Program-made: the position numbers and the translations under genes
Notes under the pieces: model-generated
The model's database searches: none
Told to the model about the DNA's origin: nothing
The model's input: only the letters and a program-made list of their open reading frames with translations
In this document: positions 25,743 to 35,035 of the stretch, piece after piece
Numbering within the stretch: the first letter of the stretch is position 1
Layout: every line of letters begins with the position of its first letter
NCBI GenBank assembly: GCA_035765895.1
Contig: DASTWL010000013.1
Location: forward strand, 1 to 64,000
DNA from: Verrucomicrobiia bacterium
GTDB lineage: Bacteria; Verrucomicrobiota; Verrucomicrobiia; Limisphaerales; DSYF01
Direction of reading: 5' to 3'
DNA length: 64,000 nucleotides

Positions 25743-27050
25743 ATGAAGGCACCGGTTAAATGGGGACTCATCGCGGTGGCCGCGCTCGCCGGTCTGGCGT
25801 TGCTCATCTGGTTCCGTTGGCCACGCGACGGGCAATCGTCGGCGACCAAGTTGCCGACGGCGTTGTCGGGAAGACCGCTGGTTGCGCCACAGATGGTGGC
25901 GGGCTGGGGGCGGATGATCGTCGTTGCGGCCGACGGGACGTTGTGGGGCTGGGGTGATTCGAAGATGGGCGAACTCGGCGTGGTGTCCACCGCAGTATGC
26001 AGTCCCCGGCAAATCAGCGCGGAACCTTGCTGGAAAGCAGCCGCCACGGACGTCAGTTCCACCGTGGCCCTCAAGACGAACGGCACGTTGTGGGTCTGGG
26101 GCGCGCTCAGGGGCATGGCGCCCAATTCCGGCAAGCCGGTGCAATTTGGCCGCGACACCGATTGGGTTCGCATCGGTGCGGGTTCGAGTTTTTACGTCGC
26201 CCAGAAGCGGGACGGCACGTTGTGGGCCTGGGGCAGCAACAACGAGAGCCAGTTGGGCGACGGGACCACCACCGACCATGCCAATCCGGTTCAGATTGGT
26301 TCCGGCCCCTGGAAAACTTTTGCGGCGGGTTCGTTTCATGGCATGGCGCTGGCGCCGAATGGAACGCTCTGGGGCTGGGGCCGGCACGCCACGGGTGCCG
26401 GGCCTGCGCTGGCTCAACTGGGCAACGAAACCAACTGGACGGCGGTTTATGCCGGTGAGTTTCACAACCTTGCCCGCAAGCGCGACGGCTCCTGGTGGGT
26501 GTGGGGCGACAACGCGGGCTTCATGACCACCAATGCGAACCCTGTTTTACCCACGCCCGTTGTTGGTGGTCAGGCGTGGTCGATTGTCGCGGGTGGAAAT
26601 ATTCACACGGTGGCCATTGGTGCGGACGGGACCCTCTGGGGTTGGGGGAGCAACAGTTACGGCGAAATTGGCAATGGAACCGGACGCATGGAAAAATCGC
26701 CGGTGCGGGTGGGGCGAGGGACCAACTGGGTGGCCGTGACTGCGTTTGGGAATTCAAGTGCGGGACTGACGGCGGATGGAACGGTTTTCGTTTGGGGCAG
26801 TCGGGTGGATGTGCCGCCGCGCGTGCAATACGACATCGGCCGGCTGGTGCGGAATCTCTTTGCTCCCGTGTTTCGCATGTCCGGGCGTGGCACCGGCAGC
26901 ACACGTTCGGTCATTTTCGCCCGGTCCGCGCAGCCCGTGCCCATCATGCAGTTCCACCGGAGCGAAAGCCGCCGGAGCGAAAGCCAAACCACCAACGCCT
27001 CCGGCGCGGGCGCGATTTCGTCGCCCGCGGCGTCCTCAAGCGAACATTGA
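25743..27050 (+). CDS. Membrane-anchored RCC1-repeat protein
   Basis: This 435-aa protein has one N-terminal anchor (WGLIAVAALAGLALLIWF) and a beta-propeller built of about seven RCC1-type repeats. They are recognised by the recurring G-T-L-W-x-W-G signature (for example GTLWGWGDSKMGELG, GTLWAWGSNNESQLG and GTLWGWGSNSYGEIG). The C-terminal 60 residues are Ser/Arg-rich and disordered. Such propellers bind proteins; bacterial versions have no agreed function. It starts at ATG 25743, immediately before the hydrophobic segment; the frame is open upstream into the Nudix gene. Its last 15 bp overlap the convergent VOC gene. Confidence 0.85.
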   Translation: MKAPVKWGLIAVAALAGLALLIWFRWPRDGQSSATKLPTALSGRPLVAPQMVAGWGRMIVVAADGTLWGWGDSKMGELGVVSTAVCSPRQISAEPCWKAAATDVSSTVALKTNGTLWVWGALRGMAPNSGKPVQFGRDTDWVRIGAGSSFYVAQKRDGTLWAWGSNNESQLGDGTTTDHANPVQIGSGPWKTFAAGSFHGMALAPNGTLWGWGRHATGAGPALAQLGNETNWTAVYAGEFHNLARKRDGSWWVWGDNAGFMTTNANPVLPTPVVGGQAWSIVAGGNIHTVAIGADGTLWGWGSNSYGEIGNGTGRMEKSPVRVGRGTNWVAVTAFGNSSAGLTADGTVFVWGSRVDVPPRVQYDIGRLVRNLFAPVFRMSGRGTGSTRSVIFARSAQPVPIMQFHRSESRRSESQTTNASGAGAISSPAASSSEH

Positions 27051-27431
27051 ATCCGGCGGACGATCGACCAGGTGGAGCAGGTTGCCCTCGCAATCCTGGA
27101 AGAAGAGCACACGCCCGCCGCCCGCCGCCAGCTTGATTGGGTCCAGGAACACCACACCGCGTTTTTCGAGTTCGGCCCGGGCGGTTTCGATGGCCGCCAC
27201 GCGCAGGGCGAGATGGCGCCAGCCGGCGAGGCCGTTGTCCGCAGTCTGAGGGACGGAACCCGTTGCGGCGTAAACCTCGAAGGTCGTGGCAGTGCCGGGC
27301 AGCTTGATGAAGTAGGGCGGTTCGGTGCCATTCGGCGCCACGCAGGTGGCGTCGAGCCTGGCCACATACCAGTCGCGCAGGGCCGCCGGGTTTTGGGCCG
27401 GCAGGGCAATGTGTTCGAGGACAAACGTCAT
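27036..27431 (-). CDS. VOC-superfamily (glyoxalase-like) protein
   Basis: This 131-aa protein comprises two beta-alpha-beta-beta-beta modules. The metal-ligand candidates are the His of LEHIALPA near the N-terminus, the His of GWRHLALRV and the Glu of FFQDCEGNLLHLV near the end. The family includes glyoxalase I, dioxygenases and resistance proteins. The absence of longer loops and of neighbouring methylglyoxal genes leaves the substrate open. A second, unrelated VOC gene lies at 47325-47696. It overlaps the end of the RCC1 gene on the other strand by 15 bp. Confidence 0.8.
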   Translation of the reverse strand: MTFVLEHIALPAQNPAALRDWYVARLDATCVAPNGTEPPYFIKLPGTATTFEVYAATGSVPQTADNGLAGWRHLALRVAAIETARAELEKRGVVFLDPIKLAAGGGRVLFFQDCEGNLLHLVDRPPDSMFA

Positions 27432-27620
27432 GCGGATTACTTAAGGCGATTTCCAGCCCAACGCACGCCGATTTGCGGACCATGGCAGTGTCCGGATTTA
27501 AAGGGAGCGCGACTGTATTGGGGACCAGGCACAGCACTCCTGAACTGCTGCGGCTGACGCTTCGCGCATAGCCGCGCCCCAACCAGGGCAAATTAGGACA
27601 ATGCCCCTCGCCCGCGTTGC

Positions 27621-27649
27621 TTGACGCTGTCGCCGCCGTCCTCTAGGTT
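27621..27649 (+). promoter_or_regulatory. Likely housekeeping promoter of clpP-clpX
   Basis: TTGACG (27621-27626) and TAGGTT (27644-27649) are separated by exactly 17 bp and lie about 20 bases before the clpP ATG. The -35 matches the sigma-70 consensus in five of six positions; the -10 keeps the first T-A and last T. The intergenic interval is otherwise empty. Confidence 0.6.
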
Positions 27650-27669
27650 GCGCCGCCTGATTTAAGATT

Positions 27670-28305
27670 ATGAACGCACAAAATTTCCTCGTGCCAATGG
27701 TCGTCGAGCAGACCGGTCGTGGCGAACGCGGCTACGACATTTATTCGCGCCTGCTTGTGGACCGGATCGTGTTCCTCGGCACGCCGGTCGACGACATGGT
27801 GTCGAACCTCATCATCGCCCAGCTTTTGTTTCTCCAGATGACGGATCCGAAGAAGGACATTCATCTCTACATCAATTCGCCCGGCGGCAGCGTCACGGCG
27901 GGCCTGGCGATTTACGACACAATGCAGTTTCTGACCTGCGACGTGAACACGTATTGCATCGGGCAGGCGGCGAGCATGGGCGCCGTGCTGCTGGCGGCCG
28001 GCACGAAGGGCAAGCGTTACGCGCTGCCGAACGCCCGCATCATGATCCACCAGCCGTGGGGCGGCGTGCAGGGCCAGGCCACGGACATCAGCATCCAGGC
28101 GAAGGAAATTCTGCGCCTCAAGGATCGCCTGAACGAAATCCTCGCCAAGCACACCGGCAAGAGCGTGGATGACATCGGCAAGTCCACCGACCGCGACAAT
28201 TTCATGTCCGCCGACGAAGCCAAGGCTTTCGGCCTGGTTGATCAGGTGGTCGTTTCACGCAAGGAGATTGCCGGGCTGGCCGAGAAAACCTCCGTGGTCG
28301 CTTGA
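27670..28305 (+). CDS. clpP: ATP-dependent Clp protease, proteolytic subunit
   Basis: ClpP is the tetradecameric serine peptidase chamber of the Clp protease. The 211-aa protein has the N-terminal loop [20 protein letters not shown], the nucleophile Ser in [10 protein letters not shown], the His in IMIHQPWGG and the Asp in STDRDNFMS. These form the full triad. It begins without an obvious propeptide. It precedes clpX by two bases and the two form one operon served by the promoter at 27621-27649. Assignment is firm. Confidence 0.98.
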   Translation: MNAQNFLVPMVVEQTGRGERGYDIYSRLLVDRIVFLGTPVDDMVSNLIIAQLLFLQMTDPKKDIHLYINSPGGSVTAGLAIYDTMQFLTCDVNTYCIGQAASMGAVLLAAGTKGKRYALPNARIMIHQPWGGVQGQATDISIQAKEILRLKDRLNEILAKHTGKSVDDIGKSTDRDNFMSADEAKAFGLVDQVVVSRKEIAGLAEKTSVVA

Positions 28306-28307
28306 GT

Positions 28308-29597
28308 ATGGCCCGTCCGACGAACATGACGATGTGCAGCTTCTGCGGGAAGTCCCACGCGGAGGTGAAGAAGTTGATTTCCGGCCCCGGCGTTTACATC
28401 TGCGACAACTGCGTCACGTTGTGCAAGAACGTCCTCGACACCGAGGCGGCGGCCCGTGAGCGCAAGCACAAGCCAATCGGCCGCGTCCCGCGGCCGGCGG
28501 AAATCCGGCACGAACTCGACAAACATTGCATCGGCCAGGAACACGCCAAGAAAACCTTGTCCGTGGCGGTGCACAACCACTACAAGCGCCTTCAGATCAA
28601 GGAGCGGCCGGCCGCGGGTGAAGAGCAGCCCGCCAGCGATGATCCCCACGCGGACGTCGAACTGGAAAAGAGCAACATCCTCATGGTTGGACCGACCGGT
28701 TCGGGCAAGACGTTGCTCGCCCGGACGCTCGCCAAAATCCTCGACGTGCCGTTTGCCATCGCCGATGCGACCGTGCTCACCGAAGCCGGTTACGTGGGCG
28801 AGGATGTGGAGAACATCATTCTCCGCCTGCTGCAGAACTGTGATTACGATGTCAAACGCGCCCAGCGCGGCATCGTTTATATTGACGAAATCGACAAGAT
28901 CACGCGCAAGCAGGACGGACCCAGCATTACCCGCGACGTCTCCGGGGAAGGCGTCCAGCAGGCGCTGTTGAAAATTCTGGAGGGCACGGTTTGCGCAGTC
29001 CCGCCGCAGGGCGGCCGGAAACATCCGCAGCAGGAATACATCCGCGTGGACACGTCGGACATCCTGTTCATCTGCGGCGGCGCGTTCGTTGGACTGGAGA
29101 AAGTCATCCAGCGCCGGCTGGGCCGGCATGTGATGGGCTTTGCCGGCGCCGAGGCGCAACAAAAGGCCGCTGCCGTGCAGCGGGACGAAATGCTCAAGCA
29201 CGTTGAACCCGAAGATTTGCTGAGCTTCGGTTTCATCCCCGAATTCATCGGCCGGTTGCCGATGGTGACGACGCTGGCCGAACTCACCGAAGACCAGCTG
29301 GTCACGGTGTTGACGAGTCCCAAGAACGCGCTGACCAAGCAATATACCAAGCTTCTGGCGATGGAAGGCGTGGCGCTGCATTTCACGGAGGACGCCCTGC
29401 ATGAGCTCGCCGTGCAGGCGATTAAAAAGGGCACCGGCGCCCGCGCGCTCCGCAGTTTGCTTGAGAAATTGATGCTCGACACGATGTATGATCTGCCGGG
29501 CTCCGAGGACGTCGCCCAAGTGACCATCACGGCGCCGGTGGTGCGCGGTGAGTCCAAGCCAATCGTCCAGCACAAAGAGAAACAGGCGGCCGCCTAG
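28308..29597 (+). CDS. clpX: ATP-dependent Clp protease ATP-binding subunit ClpX
   Basis: ClpX unfolds substrates and feeds them to ClpP. The 429-aa protein has the N-terminal C4 zinc-binding domain (CSFC and CDNC), Walker A GPTGSGKT, Walker B with sensor VYIDEID, and the pore loop region [10 protein letters not shown]. The ClpP-docking region is near the C-terminus of the large domain (RKHPQQEY precedes sensor-2 elements). The start ATG 28308 sits two bases after the clpP stop; a TTG three codons earlier would overlap it. Length and order are normal. Confidence 0.98.
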   Translation: MARPTNMTMCSFCGKSHAEVKKLISGPGVYICDNCVTLCKNVLDTEAAARERKHKPIGRVPRPAEIRHELDKHCIGQEHAKKTLSVAVHNHYKRLQIKERPAAGEEQPASDDPHADVELEKSNILMVGPTGSGKTLLARTLAKILDVPFAIADATVLTEAGYVGEDVENIILRLLQNCDYDVKRAQRGIVYIDEIDKITRKQDGPSITRDVSGEGVQQALLKILEGTVCAVPPQGGRKHPQQEYIRVDTSDILFICGGAFVGLEKVIQRRLGRHVMGFAGAEAQQKAAAVQRDEMLKHVEPEDLLSFGFIPEFIGRLPMVTTLAELTEDQLVTVLTSPKNALTKQYTKLLAMEGVALHFTEDALHELAVQAIKKGTGARALRSLLEKLMLDTMYDLPGSEDVAQVTITAPVVRGESKPIVQHKEKQAAA

Positions 29598-29669
29598 CGA
29601 CACAGGCCTTCCGCCCGTCCCATGCCGGCCGGCACGGCGAACGCCGTTTTGCCGGCGCAGCATTGATTC

Positions 29670-31349
29670 ATGACCAAACCCGCTCCAACTCCGCCGCCCA
29701 TTCGCGTCGGCATGATTTCGCTCGGTTGTGCGAAAAATCTCGTGGACGCCGAGATCATGCTCGGCTCGCTGCTCAAGGACGGCATCGAGATCACCAACGA
29801 CGCGGCCCAGGCGGACGCGGTGATTGTCAACACCTGCTCGTTCATTGACGCGGCGCAGGAAGAGAGCGTGGACACGATTCTGGAATCCGCGCAGGTGCGG
29901 GAGGCGAAGAATCGCGGCCAGGGCTTGATTGTTTCCGGCTGCCTGTCCCAAAGGTTCCGCGACGAATTGCCCAATCTGTTCCCCGAGGTCGATGCGTTCA
30001 TGGGCATTGATCAGGTCGCCCAGGTCAGCGACATCGTGAAGACGGCGCTGGCTCGGCGGGCTGCCAAGGTTGCGAATCCGTCCGGGCCGGTTCGCGGACG
30101 CAAGTCAAAGGTCGTGGCCAAACTGGCCGAACTCGACCACGGCCGGGCGGCTGACGAACACGGGCCGCAAAACGCCGTGCGCGGCACGGAGCAGTTTGGC
30201 CGGACGAAGACGCTGCTCAGTCCGCCGTCTGCCGCGCCGGTTTTGGACGTCACGGCGCGGCCGGTTTACATCCCGGACTACGAGACGCCGCGATTCCGGC
30301 TCACGCCGCGCCATTTCGCCTACCTGAAGATTGCCGAGGGCTGCAATCACCCGTGCAGCTTCTGCATCATTCCGCGGATGCGCGGCTCGCACCGGAGCCG
30401 CACGCAGGCCGACATTGTGGCCGAGGCGAAGGCGCTGATTGCCGACGGCGTGAAGGAAATCAACCTGATTTCGCAGGACTCGACCTATTACGGTCTCGAC
30501 CTGCGGCCGAATCACAGCCGCGCGATTTCGTCGCCGGACAAATTCCGCGCAGCCACCCAATCACTGACCGCCGATGCGACCACCCTGTGCTCGCTGTTGC
30601 GCGAGTTAAACGCGTTGCGCGGCGATTTCTGGATTCGGATCCTCTACACGCATCCGGCTCATTGGACCGACGAGCTTATCCAGACCATTGCCGAGTGTCG
30701 CAAGGTGGCGCGCTACGTGGACATTCCGCTCCAGCATATCCACGACAACATGCTGGAACGCATGCGCCGCGAAACGTCCCGCCAATACATTGTGGACCTG
30801 CTCAGGCGGATTCGCGCCGGCGTGCCCGGCATCGCCTTGCGCACCACGTTCATCGTCGGCTTTCCCGGCGAAACGGAGGCCGCGTTTGAAACGTTGCTGG
30901 ACTTCATCCGCGAGACCAAGTTCGAGCGGCTTGGCGTGTTTGCCTATTCCAAGGAGGACGGCACGCGTGCCGGCGCCATGGCGGGGCAGTTGTCCGACCA
31001 GGTGAAGCAGCGCCGCCGCGAACGGGCCATGGCCGCGCAACACCAGGTTGCGGTTGAAGTGGCGGAACGCTTCGTCGGCCGGAGCATCAAGGTGCTGGTT
31101 GAAGGCGAGGCCAGCGCGAAACAGCTCGCCGGGGCGAACGTTTCCTCGTGGGAGCACGGCCTTATCCGGGAAACGGATGCCCATGCGGCCCAACTCAAGG
31201 GCCGTTACCTCGTGGCGCGCGGCGAGGCGGACGCACCGGACATTGACGGCCGGATCTACATCCGCGGCAAGCTGCCATCCGGCGGGTTCGCGAAGGTCAA
31301 CATCATCGGGCACACGGATTACGATCTGATTGCCGAGCCAGCCGGTTAG
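29670..31349 (+). CDS. rimO: Ribosomal protein S12 methylthiotransferase, enlarged
   Basis: RimO is a radical-SAM enzyme that adds a methylthio group to Asp88 of ribosomal protein S12. The N-terminal UPF0004 domain shows SLGCAKNLVDAE and NTCSFID. The radical-SAM motif is CNHPCSFCIIPRMRGSHRSR; a TRAM domain ends the protein (KLPSGGFAKVNIIGHTDYD). At 559 aa it is about 110 longer than usual. There is an added hydrophilic region at about 130-195, between the two catalytic domains, and another of about 25 residues near 277-305 (RPNHSRAISSPDKFRAATQS). A second family member, MiaB, lies downstream. Confidence 0.95.
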   Translation: MTKPAPTPPPIRVGMISLGCAKNLVDAEIMLGSLLKDGIEITNDAAQADAVIVNTCSFIDAAQEESVDTILESAQVREAKNRGQGLIVSGCLSQRFRDELPNLFPEVDAFMGIDQVAQVSDIVKTALARRAAKVANPSGPVRGRKSKVVAKLAELDHGRAADEHGPQNAVRGTEQFGRTKTLLSPPSAAPVLDVTARPVYIPDYETPRFRLTPRHFAYLKIAEGCNHPCSFCIIPRMRGSHRSRTQADIVAEAKALIADGVKEINLISQDSTYYGLDLRPNHSRAISSPDKFRAATQSLTADATTLCSLLRELNALRGDFWIRILYTHPAHWTDELIQTIAECRKVARYVDIPLQHIHDNMLERMRRETSRQYIVDLLRRIRAGVPGIALRTTFIVGFPGETEAAFETLLDFIRETKFERLGVFAYSKEDGTRAGAMAGQLSDQVKQRRRERAMAAQHQVAVEVAERFVGRSIKVLVEGEASAKQLAGANVSSWEHGLIRETDAHAAQLKGRYLVARGEADAPDIDGRIYIRGKLPSGGFAKVNIIGHTDYDLIAEPAG

Positions 31350-31425
31350 GCGGCCGGTTGCCAGTTGAAAGCGGCCGGCTGCCGCTTTGAAACTTGCAAC
31401 GTTCAACATTCAACGTTCAACCTTT
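31350..31425. repeat. Heptad tract before pgsA, with 21-nt direct repeat
   Basis: Five tandem 7-mers of form AACNTTC occupy 31391-31425 and end five bases before the pgsA ATG. They follow an approximate direct repeat of 21-22 nt (31350-31370 and 31371-31392, each beginning GCGGCCGG). That repeat contains an AAAGCGGC/GCCGCTTT inverted repeat. No conventional ribosome-binding site lies in the tract. Confidence 0.8.
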
Positions 31426-31430
31426 CCCCG

Positions 31431-32024
31431 ATGAATCTGCCCAACAAGCTGACCGTTTCGCGCTTCGTTCTTACGGCGGCGTTTCTGGTGGTGATGTTCA
31501 CGGAGATGCCCTGGCACCAGACCCTCGCGCTGGTGCTGTTCAGCCTCGGCGGCATTACCGACTTTTTGGACGGCCGCATTGCGCGGCAACGCCAGCTCAT
31601 CACCAATTTCGGCATCCTGATGGATCCCCTCGCCGACAAAATCATGACCTGTTCAGCCTTCATCGCCTTTGTCGGTCTGAATTTGATTCCCGCGTGGATG
31701 GTTGTGGTGATTGTGGCTCGCGAACTGGCCATCACGGGGCTGCGGTTGTTGGCGGCGGCGAAGAATCTCGTGCTGGCAGCGGAAGGTTTCGGCAAGCACA
31801 AGACCATTTCGCAGATTGTGGCGATCATCGCCATCTTGACCGTGCGCGCTTACCCGCAATGGGGGACGGTCGGTCAGTCCATCTTTGGCCTTCATCTCGT
31901 GCGGGATGTTCCCTGGGCGGTGAGCTTTGCCCAGCTCTCCGTCTGGGTGGCCGTGGCTTTGACGATTTATTCCGGCTGCGCCTACTTGTGGAAGAATCGG
32001 GCGCTTTTCCTGCAGGACATGTAA
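31431..32024 (+). CDS. pgsA: CDP-diacylglycerol-glycerol-3-phosphate phosphatidyltransferase
   Basis: This integral membrane enzyme makes phosphatidylglycerophosphate, the first committed step to phosphatidylglycerol. The 197-aa protein opens NLPNKLTVSRF and has the CDP-alcohol phosphotransferase signature, DFLDGRIARQRQLITNFG continuing to LMDPLADK, with all conserved Asp residues. About five hydrophobic helices follow. The start at 31431 is chosen for the standard N-terminus; the longer frame lies over the heptad repeats. It forms a plus-strand run with rimO and miaB. Confidence 0.94.
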   Translation: MNLPNKLTVSRFVLTAAFLVVMFTEMPWHQTLALVLFSLGGITDFLDGRIARQRQLITNFGILMDPLADKIMTCSAFIAFVGLNLIPAWMVVVIVARELAITGLRLLAAAKNLVLAAEGFGKHKTISQIVAIIAILTVRAYPQWGTVGQSIFGLHLVRDVPWAVSFAQLSVWVAVALTIYSGCAYLWKNRALFLQDM

Positions 32025-32115
32025 GACCTGCCGGATCAACGCGGCCGGGCCCCGCGGTTCATTCGCGCTTTTCAACATCCGGCGGATGGTTAGACTGACC
32101 GCCGCTTTTGTTTCA

Positions 32116-33471
32116 ATGCCGAGCGTTTTCCTCAAGACCTACGGATGTCAGATGAACGAGCGCGACAGCGAGGCCGTGGCGGCCCAGCTGGTCGCGAAGG
32201 GCTACACGCTGGCGGCCTCCGAACATGTGGCTGACGTGGTGCTGCTCAACACGTGCAGTGTGCGGGACAACGCCGAACAGACGGCGCTCGGCAAAATGGC
32301 GGCGGTCATCGGCGAGGCCAAAAAGCAGCGTCCCAACCAGGTGTTCGGCTTCATGGGCTGCATGGCACAGAGCCGTGGCCGGGAGTTGATTGACCGGCTG
32401 CCGGATGTGGATCTGGTCCTGGGCACGCAGAAGTTTCATCGCGCGGCCGAATATCTGGATGACCTGCTGGCGGGCCGGCGGGACAAGGTGGTGGACACCG
32501 AGGCGGAGCAGGGGAGCGAAGCGGCGATCCGCGAGCATTTGCTGGGCGGCAAAGGCGGCCGGGCCGTGACCGCGTTTGTCAGCATCATGCAAGGCTGCAA
32601 CCAGTATTGCACCTTCTGCATTGTGCCTTACACGCGCGGCGAGGAACGCAGCCGCACCATCACGGACATCGTTTCCGAATGCCGTTCACTTGTGGCGGGC
32701 GGCGTTCGTGAAATCACGCTGCTGGGGCAGATCGTAAACAGCTACGCCAAGCGCGACCTGCCCAGGCGCGACGGCAAGTCCGCCTTTGTCCAGCTCATCG
32801 AAGCCGTGCATGAAATCGAGGGCCTGGAACGCATTCGTTTCACCTCGCCGCACCCCAAAGGTTACGGTGACGACCTCGTGGAGGCGTATGGACGCCTGCC
32901 CAAACTGTGTGAGAGCGCCCATCTGCCGGTGCAAAGCGGTAGCGACCGGGTCTTGAAGCTCATGCATCGTGGCTACACGCGGGCGCGCTTTCTTGAGATT
33001 GTCGGCAAACTGCGTGCCGTCCGTCCCGAAATCGGCGTCAGCACGGACATCATCGTGGGGTTTCCGGGCGAGACGGAGGGGGATTTTCAACAGACGTGCT
33101 CGCTCGTGCGCGAGGCGGCGTTCGACCAGGCCTATCTCTTCAAATACTCGCCCCGCCAGGGCACGCCCGCGGCGGCGATGCCGGAGCAGCTCCCGCCGGA
33201 GGTCATCGAAGAGCGCCACGCACGGCTGTTCGAGCTCATCAATGAGGTAGGTCGCGAGAAGCATCGGGCGTTTGTGGGACGCACCGTGCAAATTCTCGTC
33301 GAAGGGCCAAGCAAGAAGAACGATGCGCGGCTCACGGGCCGCACGCGCTGCAACAAAATCGTGGTTTTTGAAGGGTCTGAACGGCACCGCGACCAGTTAC
33401 TGGACCTGCGCATCACGCGGGCCAGCAATTTCACCCTTTATGGGGATCCCGCCATTGTGAATCTGGATTGA
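32116..33471 (+). CDS. miaB: tRNA-2-methylthio-N6-dimethylallyladenosine synthase
   Basis: MiaB adds the 2-methylthio group to i6A37 in tRNAs reading UNN codons. The 451-aa protein begins SVFLKTYGCQMNERDSE and has NTCSVRDNAE, the radical-SAM motif CNQYCTFCIVPYTRGEERSR, and a C-terminal TRAM domain (GRTRCNKIVVFEG). All six cluster Cys positions are present. It starts at ATG 32116, which yields the family N-terminus; the frame is open from 32086. It differs from RimO in length and in the CQMN motif, so the two paralogues are clearly separated. Confidence 0.97.
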   Translation: MPSVFLKTYGCQMNERDSEAVAAQLVAKGYTLAASEHVADVVLLNTCSVRDNAEQTALGKMAAVIGEAKKQRPNQVFGFMGCMAQSRGRELIDRLPDVDLVLGTQKFHRAAEYLDDLLAGRRDKVVDTEAEQGSEAAIREHLLGGKGGRAVTAFVSIMQGCNQYCTFCIVPYTRGEERSRTITDIVSECRSLVAGGVREITLLGQIVNSYAKRDLPRRDGKSAFVQLIEAVHEIEGLERIRFTSPHPKGYGDDLVEAYGRLPKLCESAHLPVQSGSDRVLKLMHRGYTRARFLEIVGKLRAVRPEIGVSTDIIVGFPGETEGDFQQTCSLVREAAFDQAYLFKYSPRQGTPAAAMPEQLPPEVIEERHARLFELINEVGREKHRAFVGRTVQILVEGPSKKNDARLTGRTRCNKIVVFEGSERHRDQLLDLRITRASNFTLYGDPAIVNLD

Positions 33472-33507
33472 GCCTCACCCCGGCCTCCGGCAATCTACCC
33501 GCCTGAC

Positions 33508-34068
33508 ATGAATTTCAAGCTTTCTACGCTGGCCCTCGTGCTGGGCCTGATGGGCGCCGTGCCGCAGGCTTACGGGCTCTTGAACCCCAAAGGGCTGGCC
33601 GCGAAGGCGCGCCAGTTTCCGCGCCACATTCCTGCGGGCGTGGCGCTGATGGTGCTGGGCACCGCCTGGTTCCTCTACAACCTGAGTCTGGAATCCATCG
33701 CCGACTTCGCCGCCTTCAAGCCGCACATGATGATCGCCTTTGCCGCCATCGGGCTGGGCACGTGCATCTTTGTGCATGACTTTCTCGCGGTGCGCGGACT
33801 GGCGGTTGTGTTTCTGTTGCTGGCCAAGCTCATGGTGGACACGGGCCGGCCGCACCTCACAGATTCACCCTGGGTGCTGGTGATTCAGGGCTGGGCTTAC
33901 GTTTTCGTGGTGGCGGGCATCTGGCTGACGGTTTCTCCGTGGCGGCTGCGCGACTGGATCCAGTGGAACACCGCCACCGAGGGCCGCACCCGGATCGGTT
34001 GCGGGTTGCGCCTGGGCTTCTGTCTGTTCGTTGCGGCACTGGGACTGACGGCGTTCCACAACTTCTGA
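33508..34068 (+). CDS. Integral membrane protein, unknown
   Basis: This 186-aa protein has about five membrane helices (LSTLALVLGLMGAVPQAYGL, AGVALMVLGTAWFLYNLSL, MMIAFAAIGLGTCIFVHDFL, VVFLLLAKLMVDT and a C-terminal pair). Loops carry conserved-looking motifs (RQFPRHIPAG, DTGRPHLTDSPW and VSPWRLRDWIQWN). I do not recognise a family. The stop precedes the GT9 glycosyltransferase start by eight bases, suggesting a shared transcript and possibly an envelope role. Confidence 0.75.
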   Translation: MNFKLSTLALVLGLMGAVPQAYGLLNPKGLAAKARQFPRHIPAGVALMVLGTAWFLYNLSLESIADFAAFKPHMMIAFAAIGLGTCIFVHDFLAVRGLAVVFLLLAKLMVDTGRPHLTDSPWVLVIQGWAYVFVVAGIWLTVSPWRLRDWIQWNTATEGRTRIGCGLRLGFCLFVAALGLTAFHNF

Positions 34069-34076
34069 CCCCGTGC

Positions 34077-35018
34077 ATGCGTGTCACCCGGGGTCGCATT
34101 CTCGTCATTCGCGGCGGTGCCATCGGCGATTTCATTCTGACGCTGCCGGCCATGGCTGCGCTTCGCGGGCAATTTCCCGAAGCGCATCTCGAAGTTCTTG
34201 GCTATCCCCACATCGCGCAACTGGCGCAATACGGCGGCCTGGTGGATCGCGTTCAACCCATTGAAGCGCGCGGCCTGGCGGGTTTTTTCGCGCGGCGCGG
34301 CGTGCTGGATCCGGCGACCGCGGATTACTTTGCGCGTTTTGACATCATCGTCAGCTACCTGTTTGACCCCGACGACATCTTCAGAACGAACGTGGCGGCG
34401 TGCTCGCGGGCCCAATTCCTCCAGGGGCCTCACCGGCCGAAGGAAAGCGGGCAGGAGCACGCGACGAAGGTTTATCTCAAGCCGCTCGAACGGCTGGCGA
34501 TTTTCGATGCCGATCCGGTTCCCCGGCTGATCAAACAAACGGTCGCGGCGGCCGGAAATGCATGTGAACGCGGTTTAATCGCGGCGCATCCGGGCAGCGG
34601 GAGCGAACGGAAAAACTGGCCGGAGGCCAGTTGGGAGGCGTTGCTGGCGCGCGTGCTGGCGGAAAGTCCAAATGACGTGCTGCTGGTGGGCGGCGAAGCG
34701 GAAGGCGACCGTTTGGAGCGGCTGGCGGCGCGGCTTTCCACGCCGCGCGTCCGGCTGGCGCGCAGTCTGCCGCTCGCCGAACTGGCGGGGCTGTTGCGGT
34801 TCTGTGCCGCGTTTGTCGGCCACGATTCCGGCATCACGCATCTGGCGGCCGCGCTGGCGGTGCCCACGCTCGCGCTTTGGGGGCACACCACCGAGGCCGT
34901 CTGGCGGCCGCAGGGAAAGCGCGTCATCATTGCCCGCGCGGAAGGCGGTCTGGCGAGGTTGCCGGTGGAACAGGTTTGGCAGGCGCTGGGCGTGCTGTTG
35001 CAGGGTGCGGCCGTATAA
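34077..35018 (+). CDS. Glycosyltransferase family 9 (heptosyltransferase-like)
   Basis: This 313-aa protein is of the ADP-heptose:LPS heptosyltransferase type. The N-terminal acceptor-binding start is RILVIRGGAIGDFILTLPAM, with the Gly-Asp-Phe loop typical of GT9. The nucleotide-sugar half has AAHPGSGSERKNWPEASW, then LLVGGEAEGD and FVGHDSGITHLAAAL, and GHTTEAVWRPQG near the end. It probably extends the lipopolysaccharide core. No other LPS genes flank it. The start at 34077 gives the expected first strand; a longer frame overlaps the upstream gene. Confidence 0.9.
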   Translation: MRVTRGRILVIRGGAIGDFILTLPAMAALRGQFPEAHLEVLGYPHIAQLAQYGGLVDRVQPIEARGLAGFFARRGVLDPATADYFARFDIIVSYLFDPDDIFRTNVAACSRAQFLQGPHRPKESGQEHATKVYLKPLERLAIFDADPVPRLIKQTVAAAGNACERGLIAAHPGSGSERKNWPEASWEALLARVLAESPNDVLLVGGEAEGDRLERLAARLSTPRVRLARSLPLAELAGLLRFCAAFVGHDSGITHLAAALAVPTLALWGHTTEAVWRPQGKRVIIARAEGGLARLPVEQVWQALGVLLQGAAV

Positions 35019-35035
35019 GTTTTGGGGTGGGCGGA

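Noticed and set aside
27432-27669. Possible tRNA or small RNA between the VOC gene and clpP
   Set aside because: No cloverleaf or T-loop (GGTTCGA-like) could be formed; the interval is explained by a promoter and leader.
28242-29951. Long minus-strand open frame (569 codons) opposite clpX and the start of rimO
   Set aside because: It is antisense to well-identified genes, has no recognisable domain, and is what high-GC codon usage produces in the complementary frame. The same applies to 47903-49960 opposite sucC and gltA and 53439-54950 opposite argA.
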